A DNA stretch of 64,000 nt from Pseudomonas farris (GCF_019145235.1 NZ_JAHSTV010000014.1:113513-177512), one strand, 5' to 3'; counted from the stretch's first letter, positions 1-8,462 are shown. Translations and numbers: made by a program. Notes: generated by a model not told the origin, from the sequence alone.

Positions 1-1
1 G

Positions 2-517
2 ATCGTTGCCCTTACCGCCCACGCAATGGCCAACGAAAAACGCGCGTTGCTGCAAAGCGGTATGGATGACTACCTGACCAAACCCATCAGCGAACGGCAA
101 CTGGCGCAGGTGGTGTTGAAATGGACCGGCCTGGCGTTGCGTAATCTGGGGCCGGAGCGTTCCAGCGAAAGCAACAACGGTAATGATTTGCAGGTGCTCG
201 ATCACGAAGAAGGCCTGCGTCTGGCGGCCGGCAAGGCTGATCTGGCGGCGGACATGCTGGCCATGCTGCTGGCCTCCCTGGAGGCTGACCGCGAGGCCAT
301 TCGCGTCGCTCGTGAAGCCAATGACCAGAATGCCCTGATCGAACGAGTCCACCGCCTGCATGGGGCCACCCGTTATTGCGGCGTCCCGCAACTGCGCGCC
401 GCCTGCCAGCGCAGCGAAACCCTGCTCAAGCAACAGGACGCAAAAGCCCCCGGCGCGCTGGAAGAACTCGAACGAGCCATCAATCGCCTGGCGGCCCATG
501 CGCGTATCAATGCCTGA
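2..517 (+). CDS. gacS: GacS hybrid sensor kinase, C-terminal part (5' end outside window)
   Basis: The fragment enters in frame at base 2 and covers the last 171 residues. It starts in the end of a receiver domain (a GMDDYLTKPI motif, where the lysine after the last strand is the conserved receiver lysine) and continues into a histidine phosphotransfer domain with the motif HRLHGATRYCG, whose second histidine is the expected phosphate acceptor. This tail order is that of GacS/BarA unorthodox kinases, which phosphorylate GacA and so switch on the Rsm small RNAs. The next gene is a D-lactate dehydrogenase, the usual gacS neighbour in fluorescent pseudomonads. The kinase core and the sensor lie upstream of the window. 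Confidence 0.9.
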   Translation: MVALTAHAMANEKRALLQSGMDDYLTKPISERQLAQVVLKWTGLALRNLGPERSSESNNGNDLQVLDHEEGLRLAAGKADLAADMLAMLLASLEADREAIRVAREANDQNALIERVHRLHGATRYCGVPQLRAACQRSETLLKQQDAKAPGALEELERAINRLAAHARINA

Positions 518-560
518 TGCAGCGCAATAACGCCGGGCGCCTTGAAGGCTAAGCTCATGG

Positions 561-603
561 CCTGTAGCAGCTGCCGAACGCAGGCTTCGCCAGCTGCTAC
601 AGG
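561..603. repeat. Short inverted repeat between gacS and ldhA
   Basis: Two perfect 13-base arms (CCTGTAGCAGCTG at 561-573 and its complement at 591-603) enclose a 17-base loop. The arms differ from the REP type found elsewhere in the window, although the position between genes and the size are similar. It could form a hairpin in the leader of ldhA just before the ribosome binding site at 612-617. No run of T follows, so it is unlikely to be a simple terminator. Confidence 0.7.
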
Positions 604-622
604 TAACTTCCAGGAGGACAAC

Positions 623-1612
623 ATGCGCACGATTCTTTTCAGCAGCCAGACCTACGACCGCGACAGTTTCTTGAGTACCGACCTGCCCGCCGGCATCGAG
701 CTGCATTTCCAGCCGGCGCGACTGAGCCTCGACACGGTGGCGCTGGCGGAGCATCACGAAGTGGTCTGTGCCTTCATCAATGATGACCTCAGCGCTCCGG
801 TACTCGAACGTCTGGCCGCGGGCGGTACACGCCTGATTGCCCTGCGCTCGGCCGGTTACAACCATGTCGACCTGGTGGTAGCGAAGCGCCTGGGGTTGGC
901 GATTGTGCGGGTTCCGGCCTACTCGCCTCACGCGGTGGCCGAACATGCGGTGGCGCTGATTCTGGCGCTTAATCGCCGACTGCACCGTGCCTATAACCGT
1001 ACGCGCGAGGGGGATTTCAGCTTGCATGGGCTGACCGGTTTCGACCTCGTGGGCAAGACCGTCGGCGTCGTCGGTACCGGGCAGATCGGCGCGACTTTCG
1101 CGAAAATCATGAACGGCTTCGGCTGCCAGTTGCTGGCCTGTGATCCTTACCCGAACCCGCAGGTCGAAGCGCTCGGCGCGCGCTACCTCAGCTTGCCGCA
1201 ACTACTCGCCGAGTCGCAGATCATCAGCCTGCATTGTCCGCTCACCGAACAGAGCAAACACTTGATCAACAGCAAGTCACTGGCGCAGATGCAGCCGGGC
1301 GCAATGTTGATCAACACCGGGCGCGGCGGTCTGGTGGACACGCCGGCGCTGATCGATGCGTTGAAGGACGGCCAATTGGGCTATCTGGGGCTGGATGTTT
1401 ATGAAGAGGAGGCGCAGCTGTTCTTCGAGGATCGCTCCGACTTGCCGCTGCAGGACGATGTGCTGGCGCGCCTGCTGACCTTTCCGAATGTCATCATCAC
1501 GGCGCACCAGGCCTTCCTCACCCGCGAAGCCCTGGGCGCGATTGCCGCGACCACCCTGCAGAACATCGCGGCCTGGGCGGCCGGTTCGCCACAGAATCAG
1601 GTCGAGAGCTGA
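623..1612 (+). CDS. ldhA: D-lactate dehydrogenase (2-hydroxyacid dehydrogenase family)
   Basis: 329 residues. Reduces pyruvate to D-lactate with NADH in the cytoplasm. The Rossmann motif VGVVGTGQIG lies near residue 147, followed by the family signature around NTGRGGLVD and the catalytic histidine region TAHQAFLTREAL close to the C-terminus. The ATG at 623 is preceded by AGGAGG at 612-617; an upstream in-frame ATG at 542 would run through the inverted repeat and is less likely. Its place directly after gacS is conserved in Pseudomonas. Length fits the family (about 330). Confidence 0.93.
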   Translation: MRTILFSSQTYDRDSFLSTDLPAGIELHFQPARLSLDTVALAEHHEVVCAFINDDLSAPVLERLAAGGTRLIALRSAGYNHVDLVVAKRLGLAIVRVPAYSPHAVAEHAVALILALNRRLHRAYNRTREGDFSLHGLTGFDLVGKTVGVVGTGQIGATFAKIMNGFGCQLLACDPYPNPQVEALGARYLSLPQLLAESQIISLHCPLTEQSKHLINSKSLAQMQPGAMLINTGRGGLVDTPALIDALKDGQLGYLGLDVYEEEAQLFFEDRSDLPLQDDVLARLLTFPNVIITAHQAFLTREALGAIAATTLQNIAAWAAGSPQNQVES

Positions 1613-1617
1613 TCGAC

Positions 1618-2013
1618 TCAGGCCTTGGACAAAAGGATCATCAGGGCCAGCCAGCCGAAGCCCAACAAGCGCTGCCCCAGCGAATGACCGCGACGCAGCA
1701 GGAACCAGACAAAAAATGGCGGCAGCAAGAAAATCATCAGTTTCAGCCAGAGTTCCACCGGACGCGGCCCACCGGGTGCCGGTGCCGGGATCTCTGCCTC
1801 GACTTCGGCTTTACGTTTGCGCCCGAAAGCGGCCGGGGTCACCCGGGGCACGCTTTCATTGGTCGGTAAACGCCCGAAAGAAAGAGGCGCCTGCGTAGGC
1901 GTTGCCGTCGACGTAGCCGCTTGCACTGCCACCGCAGGTGCACCGCAATGAATGCAAGCAGGCGCCGTGGAGCTGATGCGTTGCTTGCACTCAAAACATT
2001 CGATCAACGCCAT
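1618..2013 (-). CDS. Zinc-ribbon membrane protein, unknown function
   Basis: 131 residues. The N-terminus holds a zinc ribbon with two CxxC pairs (CFEC and CIHC within the first 22 residues). A Pro/Thr-rich linker follows, then two hydrophobic segments near the C-terminus (about residues 88-106 and 115-128), so the ribbon probably faces the cytoplasm from a small membrane anchor. The stop lies 5 bases from the end of ldhA (convergent). Similar proteins are annotated only as zinc ribbon domain proteins; no function can be assigned. Confidence 0.75.
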   Translation of the reverse strand: MALIECFECKQRISSTAPACIHCGAPAVAVQAATSTATPTQAPLSFGRLPTNESVPRVTPAAFGRKRKAEVEAEIPAPAPGGPRPVELWLKLMIFLLPPFFVWFLLRRGHSLGQRLLGFGWLALMILLSKA

Positions 2014-2147
2014 TTCCGTTCCTTAGAGATGCAAAAGCGGCAGTGTGCCATGACTCGACAGGTAATTTGAACCAGATCGAAGGTCACATGCCCGCGCCAT
2101 GCTGCGTTCATGCCCGTGCTAGCATATCGCGCATATTTGGAGGACCC

Positions 2148-2582
2148 ATGGTCGAACACGATTTCCGCTACAGCCTGATGAACCCGCAACACACCCTCAC
2201 CGAATGCCGCGCCCTTGTGCCGGGGCGTTATCAAGTCACCGGCAACGGCGGCTCGATTCGTAATAACGACGTGCTGGTAGTGACCCTTAAAGGCAGCAAG
2301 GACTTGTCCATGCGCCTGACCGTCGAAACGGTTCGCCATCTGATCAATCCGCCGGGCCAATGGGTCGCGGTGGCCAGTGGTCCGGTGTTCGGCGAACTGG
2401 CGATCCACACCTGGAAGGTCAATTGCGACAGCTGCGCCAAAGAACTGAGCTTTGAGTTCGCGGTCGACGCCAAGCTGGGCAACAAGGCGGAAAAACCGGC
2501 GGCCACTGCGCGCATTGCCGAGCTGGGCTGGGCCACCGTTGCCGACAAGCACCTGTGCAAGAAGTGCCAGGAGCCTGCGTGA
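2148..2582 (+). CDS. Conserved hypothetical protein with a split CxxC pair
   Basis: 144 residues, starting at ATG 2148 with GGAGGA at 2140-2145. An earlier in-frame ATG at 2043 lacks a ribosome binding site. Two cysteine pairs, CDSC in the middle of the chain and CKKC near the end, could bind one zinc ion. No signal peptide or membrane segment is visible. It is translationally coupled to the next gene (its TGA overlaps that ATG by one base), which suggests a two-gene operon. I do not recognise the family. Confidence 0.7.
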   Translation: MVEHDFRYSLMNPQHTLTECRALVPGRYQVTGNGGSIRNNDVLVVTLKGSKDLSMRLTVETVRHLINPPGQWVAVASGPVFGELAIHTWKVNCDSCAKELSFEFAVDAKLGNKAEKPAATARIAELGWATVADKHLCKKCQEPA

Positions 2583-2986
2583 TGAAACGCCTTGCTCTGA
2601 GCGCCATGGTCGGCGCCAGCCTGTTGGGCTGCGCCGCCGAACCGGTGCAATTGCAACACAACCGCAGCTACATTCTGGAATGGATCGGCGAGCGTCCGCT
2701 GATGGACTACAGCCATCTGACCATCACCCTCGATGAAGACGGTCGGGCCTATGGCAACGGCGGCTGCAACCACTGGTTTGCGCCGTATACCCTGGAAGGC
2801 GACAAGCTGAGCTTCGGCAAGATCGGCAGCACCCGCAAAATGTGTGCGCCGGCGTTGATGGAGCAGGAAAAACGCTTCCTGCAGGCGCTGGAAAACGTGC
2901 AGCGCTGGGATGTTTCACCGATCGACCAGATGCGCTTCTGGCCGGCGCAAGGCAAACCGTTGCGTTGGTGGCTTGAAGAGGGTTGA
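2582..2986 (+). CDS. META-domain lipoprotein (HslJ-like)
   Basis: 134 residues. An N-terminal lipoprotein signal ends in a lipobox SLLGC, so the mature protein should be lipidated at that cysteine and sit in the periplasm or outer membrane. The rest matches the META/DUF306 domain, with the core NGGCNHWFAPYTLEGDKLSF and a later Cys that may pair with the first. HslJ of E. coli is the best-known relative, linked to novobiocin resistance; the biochemical role is unknown. Start at the ATG that overlaps the preceding stop by one base. Confidence 0.8.
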   Translation: MKRLALSAMVGASLLGCAAEPVQLQHNRSYILEWIGERPLMDYSHLTITLDEDGRAYGNGGCNHWFAPYTLEGDKLSFGKIGSTRKMCAPALMEQEKRFLQALENVQRWDVSPIDQMRFWPAQGKPLRWWLEEG

Positions 2987-3010
2987 TCTCCACGGCTGTA
3001 ACCAAGTGAC

Positions 3011-3060
3011 TTGTGGCGAGGGGGCAAGCCCCCTCGCCACAAAAGCTCCCTCGCCACAGG
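3011..3060. repeat. REP-like inverted repeat (GTGGCGAGGG type)
   Basis: A perfect hairpin TTGTGGCGAGGGGG / CCCCCTCGCCACAA at 3011-3042 followed by half of another copy (CTCCCTCGCCACAGG) to 3060. It belongs to the GTGGCGAGGG/CCCTCGCCAC family also present at 6883-7018 and 12771-12904. It lies between the convergent ends of the META lipoprotein and the thioredoxin-like gene. Confidence 0.8.
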
Positions 3061-3071
3061 TCGGCGCTCGA

Positions 3072-3539
3072 TCAGTTAGTCGCCTGCAACGCCTCAAGCT
3101 TCGCCATCACCCCCGCCGCCGTCTGCTCACCCATCAACTGTTCCCGCACCTTGCCCTTGTCATCGATGATGTAAGTCACCGGCAGCGCTTCACTGCGCGG
3201 CAATTCGAAAAGGTCGGCCGGGTCCTGGGCCAGCACGGTGAAGGCGATCCCGAGTTTCTCGCTGGCGCTTTTCAGCTCTTCGCCCTGCACATTGTCGAAA
3301 TTGACCCCAAACACCCCGATCTTCTTGCCCTTGAGCTGCTCGGCCAGCACGTTCAACTCGGGAATCTCGGTACGGCACGGGCCGCACCATTCGGCCCAGT
3401 AATTGAGCACCAGCCATTGTTTGTCCAGACGTTCGGCGGCGACTTTGTGACCGTTCTGGTCGACGCCATAGTCGTTGCCGCAGCCCCCCAGCAATAACGC
3501 TCCCAAGATCGCCAATGCTGCTGCCAGTCGCCTTGTCAT
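3072..3539 (-). CDS. TlpA-like thioredoxin lipoprotein
   Basis: 155 residues. The signal peptide ends in LLGGC, a lipobox, so the protein is probably anchored in the periplasm. The thioredoxin fold shows the active site WAEWCGPC (CGPC, as in thioredoxin and ResA/TlpA rather than DsbA) and the cis-proline loop near LPVTY. The likely role is reduction of disulfides, or maturation of periplasmic or cytochrome c substrates. It stands alone, divergent from the arsC operon. The exact substrate cannot be read from sequence. Confidence 0.85.
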   Translation of the reverse strand: MTRRLAAALAILGALLLGGCGNDYGVDQNGHKVAAERLDKQWLVLNYWAEWCGPCRTEIPELNVLAEQLKGKKIGVFGVNFDNVQGEELKSASEKLGIAFTVLAQDPADLFELPRSEALPVTYIIDDKGKVREQLMGEQTAAGVMAKLEALQATN

Positions 3540-3653
3540 GTCTCAATCCTTGTCAAAAATAGAATGCACCTGCGACCCATCGCCTCCCAAGGTTCTGGAT
3601 TACGCGCCGCACAGTTAGAATAGCCGCCACCTTACGCAAGATGCGACCCGCAC

Positions 3654-4007
3654 ATGACCGATCTGACGCTTTATCACAACCCGCGCTGCTCGAAATCCCG
3701 CGGTGCGCTCGAACTGCTCGAAGCCCGTGGCCTGGCCCCGACCGTGGTCCGCTACCTGGAAACCCCGCTGGACGCCGCGCAAATCCAGAGCCTGCTGAGC
3801 AAGCTCGGCATCAGCGCCCGGCAATTGCTGCGCACCGGCGAGGACGAGTACAAAACCCTCAACCTGGCCGACAGCAGCCTGAGCGAGGCGCAACTGATCG
3901 CCGCCATCGCCGCGCACCCGAAACTCATGGAGCGCCCGATTCTCGAAGTCGGCGACAAAGCCATCATCGGCCGTCCGCCGGAGAATGTGCTGGAGTTGCT
4001 GCCGTGA
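3654..4007 (+). CDS. arsC: Arsenate reductase family protein (ArsC/YfgD type)
   Basis: 117 residues with the N-terminal HNPRCSKSRGA motif holding the catalytic Cys12 of glutaredoxin-linked ArsC proteins, and the C-terminal GRPPENVLELL typical of the YfgD branch. The family reduces arsenate with glutathione and glutaredoxin, but chromosomal YfgD-type copies without arsB/arsR neighbours may have other substrates. It overlaps wrbA by four bases (GTGA), so the two are translationally coupled. Confidence 0.85.
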   Translation: MTDLTLYHNPRCSKSRGALELLEARGLAPTVVRYLETPLDAAQIQSLLSKLGISARQLLRTGEDEYKTLNLADSSLSEAQLIAAIAAHPKLMERPILEVGDKAIIGRPPENVLELLP

Positions 4008-4600
4008 GTGCGCCGTACATTCTGGTGCTGTATTACAGCCGCAGCGGTTCGACCAATGAAATGGCCCGGCAGATTGCCCGTGGTGTCGAGCAGGCCGGCC
4101 TGGAAGCCAGGTTGCGCACGGTGCCAGCGATCTCCACTGAATGCGAAGCCGTGTCGCCGGACATTCCCGATGAAGGCGCGCTGTACGCCAGCCTCGACGA
4201 CTTGAAGAACTGCGCCGGCCTGGCCCTCGGCAGCCCGACCCGGTTCGGCAACATGGCCGCACCGTTGAAGTACTTTCTCGATGGCACCAGCAACCTGTGG
4301 CTGACCGGCGCGCTGGTGGGCAAACCGGCCGGGGTCTTCACCTCCACCGCAAGCCTGCACGGCGGCCAGGAAACCACGCTGCTGTCGATGATGTTGCCGT
4401 TGCTGCACCACGGCATGCTGATCACCGGCCTGCCTTACAGCGAGTCGGCGCTGCTGGAAACCCGCGGTGGCGGCACGCCTTACGGCGCCAGCCATCACGC
4501 CGGTGCCGATGGCAAAAGCGGTTTGAATGAACACGAAGTTGCGCTGTGCCGGGCCTTGGGCCTGCGGTTGGCGAAGACTGCGCAAAAGTTGGTGAGCTGA
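4004..4600 (+). CDS. wrbA: NAD(P)H:quinone oxidoreductase WrbA, flavodoxin-like
   Basis: 198 residues from a GTG start that overlaps the arsC stop. The FMN phosphate loop is YYSRSGSTNEMA near the N-terminus, and the family signature GSPTRFGNMAAPLKYFLDGT follows mid-chain. WrbA enzymes are tetrameric FMN quinone reductases that carry out two-electron reduction and so limit oxidative stress. The GTG start is supported by coupling with arsC and by the family N-terminus; the longer reading frame upstream is out-of-frame arsC sequence. Confidence 0.92.
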   Translation: MSAPYILVLYYSRSGSTNEMARQIARGVEQAGLEARLRTVPAISTECEAVSPDIPDEGALYASLDDLKNCAGLALGSPTRFGNMAAPLKYFLDGTSNLWLTGALVGKPAGVFTSTASLHGGQETTLLSMMLPLLHHGMLITGLPYSESALLETRGGGTPYGASHHAGADGKSGLNEHEVALCRALGLRLAKTAQKLVS

Positions 4601-4601
4601 T

Positions 4602-5027
4602 ATGGCCAAAAAGCCGAAAATTCTGCCTTCCATCGAATGGCTCGAACCGCGAGTCCGGGCGATGCGCGTCATCAGCCTGCTGTGCTTTTTCGGCCTGGTG
4701 GGACTGCTCTGCGCCTACTACCTGGTATTCGCCGACCTGCATGGCGCGCGGCCGTGGGTAATTCTGCTGATCGAACTGGTGCCACTGCTGTTGCTGGCAC
4801 CGGGGATGATCGTCGGCAGCGCCCGCGGGCATTCGTGGATGTGTTTTGTGGTGAACCTGTATTTCATGAAGGGCGCATTGGCCGCGTATGACCCGAACCG
4901 ACAGCTGTTCGGTTTACTGGAGATGGGCGCGAGCCTGGCGGTGTTCTGCTCGGCCATGTTGTATGTGCGGTGGCGGTTTCAGTTGAATCGCAAGTTGGCG
5001 GGTGAAGGCGAAACCAGCGTCGCCTGA
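4602..5027 (+). CDS. DUF2069 membrane protein
   Basis: 141 residues with four predicted membrane helices (about residues 22-44, 52-72, 80-96 and 105-122). The pattern matches the DUF2069 family of small inner-membrane proteins, which usually sits downstream of wrbA in gammaproteobacteria. The start ATG is one base after the wrbA stop, making a three-gene arsC-wrbA-DUF2069 operon. Function unknown. Confidence 0.82.
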   Translation: MAKKPKILPSIEWLEPRVRAMRVISLLCFFGLVGLLCAYYLVFADLHGARPWVILLIELVPLLLLAPGMIVGSARGHSWMCFVVNLYFMKGALAAYDPNRQLFGLLEMGASLAVFCSAMLYVRWRFQLNRKLAGEGETSVA

Positions 5028-5034
5028 CAGGACG

Positions 5035-5130
5035 CCTTCGCGAGCAAGCCCGCTCCCACATTGGATCTTCAGTGGTCACATAATTTGTGAACACTCAAAA
5101 ATCCTGTGGGAGCGGGCTTGCTCGCGAAGG
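5035..5130. repeat. REP doublet, CGCGAA ends outward
   Basis: Two inverted copies of the GCGAGCAAGCCCGCTCCCACA unit with the CCACA ends facing a spacer that contains CATAATTTGTGAAC. The whole element can fold back on itself (REPIN-like). It lies between convergent genes. Confidence 0.9.
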
Positions 5131-5143
5131 GATCGACTCGGTC

Positions 5144-5818
5144 TCAATGATTCACGGTGTACGCCAGCATCATCGAAATCTGGCTCATCGGCCGCCCACC
5201 GCTCTCTTCGTGCCACTGGTTGAACGCATTCTGCACCGTGGCCATGTCCCGCAGGCTGGTCGGCACCTTGTCGACGATCTTCTGCGCACTCAGCGCCGCC
5301 ACCACGTCGTAGCTCGGCACGAAGGTGTCCTTGCCGACCATCCGCAAGAATCGCGGTGCCGATAACCCGCCCAACTGGTGCCCGTGTTTTTTCAGGTAGG
5401 TCCACAAACCGACGATATCGGTCACCGGCCATTCGGCGATCAACGCGCCAAAACTGCCCTTCTCATGGGCCACGTCCAGAATGAACTGCGCATTGCGCGG
5501 CACGCTCTTGAGCTTGCCCAGGTGGCGGATGATTCGCGCGTCCTGCATCAAGCGCTCCAGATGCTCGGCGCTCATCAGCACGACTTTTTCCGGGTCGAAC
5601 TTGAAGAACACCTCTTCGAACGCCGGCCACTTGGCGTCCACCAGGCTGTGCTTGAGCCCGGCGCGGAACACCCGCAACGCCATGGTCGAGAGGTAGCGGT
5701 CATCGCTGATCTTGCGCAATTGCGCCGGGGTCTTGGGAACGGGCAGATGGGCTTCCAGTTCAGCTGCCGAACCGAAGCGGTTCAAGCAGTATTCGTTCAG
5801 CCACTTGTAGTCGCGCAT
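5144..5818 (-). CDS. DNA-3-methyladenine glycosylase I-like protein (divergent Tag)
   Basis: 224 residues, starting at the ATG complementary to 5816-5818 with a TCAGGAGAGG ribosome binding site. The central part (LERLMQDARIIRHLGKLKSVPRNAQFI) matches the helix-hairpin region of Tag enzymes, which excise 3-methyladenine from DNA. The N-terminus lacks the Cys/His zinc-snap residues and the WG..YHD.EWG signature of E. coli Tag, so catalytic equivalence is uncertain. It may be a paralogous family that keeps only the fold. REP doublets flank it on both sides. Confidence 0.7.
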   Translation of the reverse strand: MRDYKWLNEYCLNRFGSAAELEAHLPVPKTPAQLRKISDDRYLSTMALRVFRAGLKHSLVDAKWPAFEEVFFKFDPEKVVLMSAEHLERLMQDARIIRHLGKLKSVPRNAQFILDVAHEKGSFGALIAEWPVTDIVGLWTYLKKHGHQLGGLSAPRFLRMVGKDTFVPSYDVVAALSAQKIVDKVPTSLRDMATVQNAFNQWHEESGGRPMSQISMMLAYTVNH

Positions 5819-5868
5819 GCCCTCTCCTGAGGATTGAAATGAAAACGGCGCCTGCGAGCGATAAAACC

Positions 5869-5958
5869 TGTGAGAGCGGGCTTGCTCGCGAAAGCGGTGT
5901 GCCATTCAACATGAATGTCGGCTGACACTACGCATTCGCGAGCAAGCCCGCTCCCACA
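5869..5958. repeat. REP doublet, CCACA ends outward
   Basis: TGTGAGAGCGGGCTTGCTCGCGAA and the inverted TTCGCGAGCAAGCCCGCTCCCACA, spaced by sequence that includes ATGAATGTCGGCTGACAC. The orientation is opposite to the 5035-5130 element. It lies in the 146-base gap between ttcA and the Tag-like gene. Confidence 0.88.
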
Positions 5959-5964
5959 TATTGC

Positions 5965-6789
5965 TCAGAGGTTTACTACGTTGACGAACCGCGAAGCCGC
6001 CGTTTCGTCAATCTTGAGGCTGGTGAAGTCAAACAGGTTGCGGTCCGCCAGTTGCGACGGAATCACGTTCTGCAAACTGCGGAAAATGCTTTCGGTACGA
6101 CCCGGGGTCTTGCGTTCCCACTCCTGGAGCATCTCTTTAACCACTTGGCGTTGCAGGTTTTCCTGGGAGCCGCAGAGGTTGCACGGGATGATCGGGAATT
6201 GCTTGAAGTCCGAGTAGGCCTGAATGTCTTTTTCATTGCAGTAGGCCAGCGGGCGGATTACCACGTTGCGACCGTCATCGGCGCGCAGCTTCGGCGGCAT
6301 GGCCTTGAGCGAACCGTTGAAGAACATGTTCAGGAAGAATGTCTCGACGATGTCGTCGCGGTGGTGACCGAGGGCCATTTTGGTCGCGCCGATTTCATCG
6401 GCAAAGGTGTAGAGCGTGCCGCGACGCAGGCGCGAGCACAGCGAGCAGGTGGTCTTGCCTTCCGGGATCAGCTCCTTGACCACCGAATAGGTGTCTTTCT
6501 CGACAATGTGGTACTCGATGCCCAGTTCTTTGAGGTAAGCCGGCAGCACGTGCTCGGGAAAGCCTGGCTGCTTCTGGTCCATGTTCACGGCCACGATCTC
6601 GAACTTGATCGGGGCGACCTTCTGCAAATGCATCAGCACGTCGAGCATGGTGTAGCTGTCCTTGCCACCGGACAGGCAGACCATGACCTTGTCGCCGTCT
6701 TCAATCATGTTGAAATCGGCGACAGCCTCACCCGCCTGGCGGCGAAGGCGCTTTTGCAGTTTGTTCTGGTTGACCGTGAGAGTGCCCAT
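5965..6789 (-). CDS. ttcA: tRNA 2-thiocytidine biosynthesis protein TtcA
   Basis: 274 residues. It thiolates cytidine 32 of certain tRNAs using ATP and an iron-sulfur cluster. The PP-loop SGGKDS is at residues 40-45, and the cluster-binding cysteines appear as CSLCS (near residue 120) and CNLCG (near residue 210). The ATG at 6787-6789 gives the standard family N-terminus MGTLTVNQ; the longer frame upstream runs through REP sequence. Length is normal. Confidence 0.95.
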   Translation of the reverse strand: MGTLTVNQNKLQKRLRRQAGEAVADFNMIEDGDKVMVCLSGGKDSYTMLDVLMHLQKVAPIKFEIVAVNMDQKQPGFPEHVLPAYLKELGIEYHIVEKDTYSVVKELIPEGKTTCSLCSRLRRGTLYTFADEIGATKMALGHHRDDIVETFFLNMFFNGSLKAMPPKLRADDGRNVVIRPLAYCNEKDIQAYSDFKQFPIIPCNLCGSQENLQRQVVKEMLQEWERKTPGRTESIFRSLQNVIPSQLADRNLFDFTSLKIDETAASRFVNVVNL

Positions 6790-7220
6790 GACGCGAAATC
6801 CGTGAGGTGTGACGAAAGGCCGGCATTTTACGCAAAAACCCTTTCGGGGCGAAGCCTGCGCTTTAGATGACTTGAGCATACCCCTGTGGCGAGGGAGCTT
6901 GCTCCCGCTCGGCTGCGCAGCAGTCGCAAAATCTTCCGCCGCGGTTTGCCTGACACAACAGGGTGGCTGTCTTGGGGCCGCTTCGCACCCCAGCGGGAGC
7001 AAGCTCCCTCGCCACAGGTTGCATTCGGCACAGACCCGGCGGCGATTAACAAGATTGTTTACAGCGCGATTTGCTCTAAGCCCCTCGCACTATTACCGGT
7101 AACTCCTTTCTATACTGCGGCATAAGGTCGCACACGTATTCAGACCTGTACTTACCTGGCCACTTTGGCCCGTAAGCGCTCCGCTGGGGGGCGATGGCAA
7201 CAACAAGAGGAGTGACTGGC
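6790..7220. other. 431-bp gap between ttcA and the YIP1 gene
   Basis: Holds the promoter side of two divergent genes and one large REP-type doublet (6883-7018). The stretch 7040-7200 is more AT-rich near ATTTGCTCTAAGCCCC and TATACTGCGGCATAA; the latter could serve as a -10 for the YIP1 gene, but no well-spaced -35 was found. No coding signal was seen. Confidence 0.5.
6883..7018. repeat. REP doublet of the GTGGCGAGGGAGC type
   Basis: An inverted pair: CCTGTGGCGAGGGAGCTTGCTCCCGCT and, about 80 bases on, AGCGGGAGCAAGCTCCCTCGCCACAGG. The inner ends carry GGCTGCGCAGCAGTC and GCCGCTTCGCACCC. The same type occurs at 12771-12904. The arms are longer than those of the GCGAGCAAGCCCGC type. Confidence 0.88.
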
Positions 7221-7823
7221 ATGATCCATCACGTAGTGGGGCTCTTCACCCACCCTGACCAGGAATGGAAAGAAATCCGTGGCGACCAGGAGGAAAGCAT
7301 CAGCCACATGTACCTCACGCACACCCTGATTCTGGCGGCGATCCCCGCCGTATCGGCGTTTATCGGCACCACGCAGGTCGGCTGGGTCATTGGTAACCGG
7401 GCGCCGGTGATGCTGACCATGGAAAGCGCGCTGTGGATGACCATCATGTCGTACCTGGCGATGCTCGGCGGTGTCGCGGTGATGGGCGCGTTCATCCACT
7501 GGATGGCCCGCACCTATGACGCCAACCCGAGCCTGGCACGCTGTGTCGCCTTCGCCACGTACACCGCGACTCCGCTGTTCATCGGCGGTCTGGCGGCGCT
7601 GTACCCGCACATGTGGTTGGGAATGATCGTCGGCACCGCAGCCATCTGCTACACGGTGTACTTGCTGTATGTGGGCCTGCCAACGTTCATGAACATTCCG
7701 TCGGACGAGGGATTCCTGTTTTCAAGCTCGGTGCTCGCCGTTGGACTGGTGGTGCTGGTGGCGATCATGGCGTTCACGGTGATTGTCTGGGGACTTGGCG
7801 TGGGGCCGGTCTATACCAATTAG
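7221..7823 (+). CDS. YIP1-family membrane protein
   Basis: 200 residues, with the start set at ATG 7221 behind AGAGGAG at 7206-7212. The earlier in-frame ATG at 7194 overlaps that ribosome binding site. About five membrane helices are visible between residues 30 and 195, with the charged motif FTHPDQEWKEI at the N-terminus, as in bacterial YIP1-domain proteins. Function unknown. A GC-rich hairpin (AGGCCGCC-GCAA-GGCGGCCT, 7858-7877) follows without a T run. Confidence 0.75.
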   Translation: MIHHVVGLFTHPDQEWKEIRGDQEESISHMYLTHTLILAAIPAVSAFIGTTQVGWVIGNRAPVMLTMESALWMTIMSYLAMLGGVAVMGAFIHWMARTYDANPSLARCVAFATYTATPLFIGGLAALYPHMWLGMIVGTAAICYTVYLLYVGLPTFMNIPSDEGFLFSSSVLAVGLVVLVAIMAFTVIVWGLGVGPVYTN

Positions 7824-7967
7824 CAACTCACCCACCAAAAACAAGATCTGCCAACACAGGCCGCCGCAAGGCGGCCTACTAATGTGAGGTACGACCATTC
7901 GGCGCCTGAGCGATTCGCAAGTCCCGAGGGTTGCGGCATACTCGACGTCTCTGGAGATCCATCAAGC

Positions 7968-8462
7968 ATGCCCGAGCAACTCAATACCCGCGTCGAAGAC
8001 TGTTTCCAACAAGCCGAATCCTTTTTCAAACGACCTTTCAAACGCCCCGTGGTGAGCCTCAAGCTGCGCGGGCAAAAAGCCGGTGTCGCGCATCTGCACG
8101 AGAACCTGTTGCGCTTCAATCCGCAGCTGTACCGGGAAAACACCGAAGACTTCCTCAAACAAACCGTGGCGCATGAAGTCGCGCACCTGATCGCCCATCA
8201 ATTGTTCGGCGACCGCATCCAGCCTCACGGCGAAGAGTGGCAACTGATCATGCGCGGTGTTTACGAACTGCCGCCCAACCGCTGCCACACCTACGACGTC
8301 AAACGCCGCAGCGTGACCCGCTACATCTACAAATGCCCGTGCGCCGACAGCGATTTCCCGTTTTCGGCGCAGCGCCATGGTCTGGTGAGACAGGGGCGGC
8401 GGTATTTGTGCCGGCGGTGCAGAAACACATTGGTGTTTAGTGGGGAGATGCGGGTCGAATAA
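7968..8462 (+). CDS. sprT: SprT-like zinc metalloprotease family protein
   Basis: 164 residues starting at ATG 7968. The zinc-protease motif HEVAH begins at residue 69, with a further histidine in the following helix region (HGEEW), matching the SprT/Spartan fold. A C-terminal zinc ribbon is suggested by KCPCADSDF and CRRCRN. The family is related to eukaryotic Spartan, which cuts DNA-protein crosslinks, but the bacterial role is not settled. Length is that of SprT (about 165). Confidence 0.88.
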   Translation: MPEQLNTRVEDCFQQAESFFKRPFKRPVVSLKLRGQKAGVAHLHENLLRFNPQLYRENTEDFLKQTVAHEVAHLIAHQLFGDRIQPHGEEWQLIMRGVYELPPNRCHTYDVKRRSVTRYIYKCPCADSDFPFSAQRHGLVRQGRRYLCRRCRNTLVFSGEMRVE

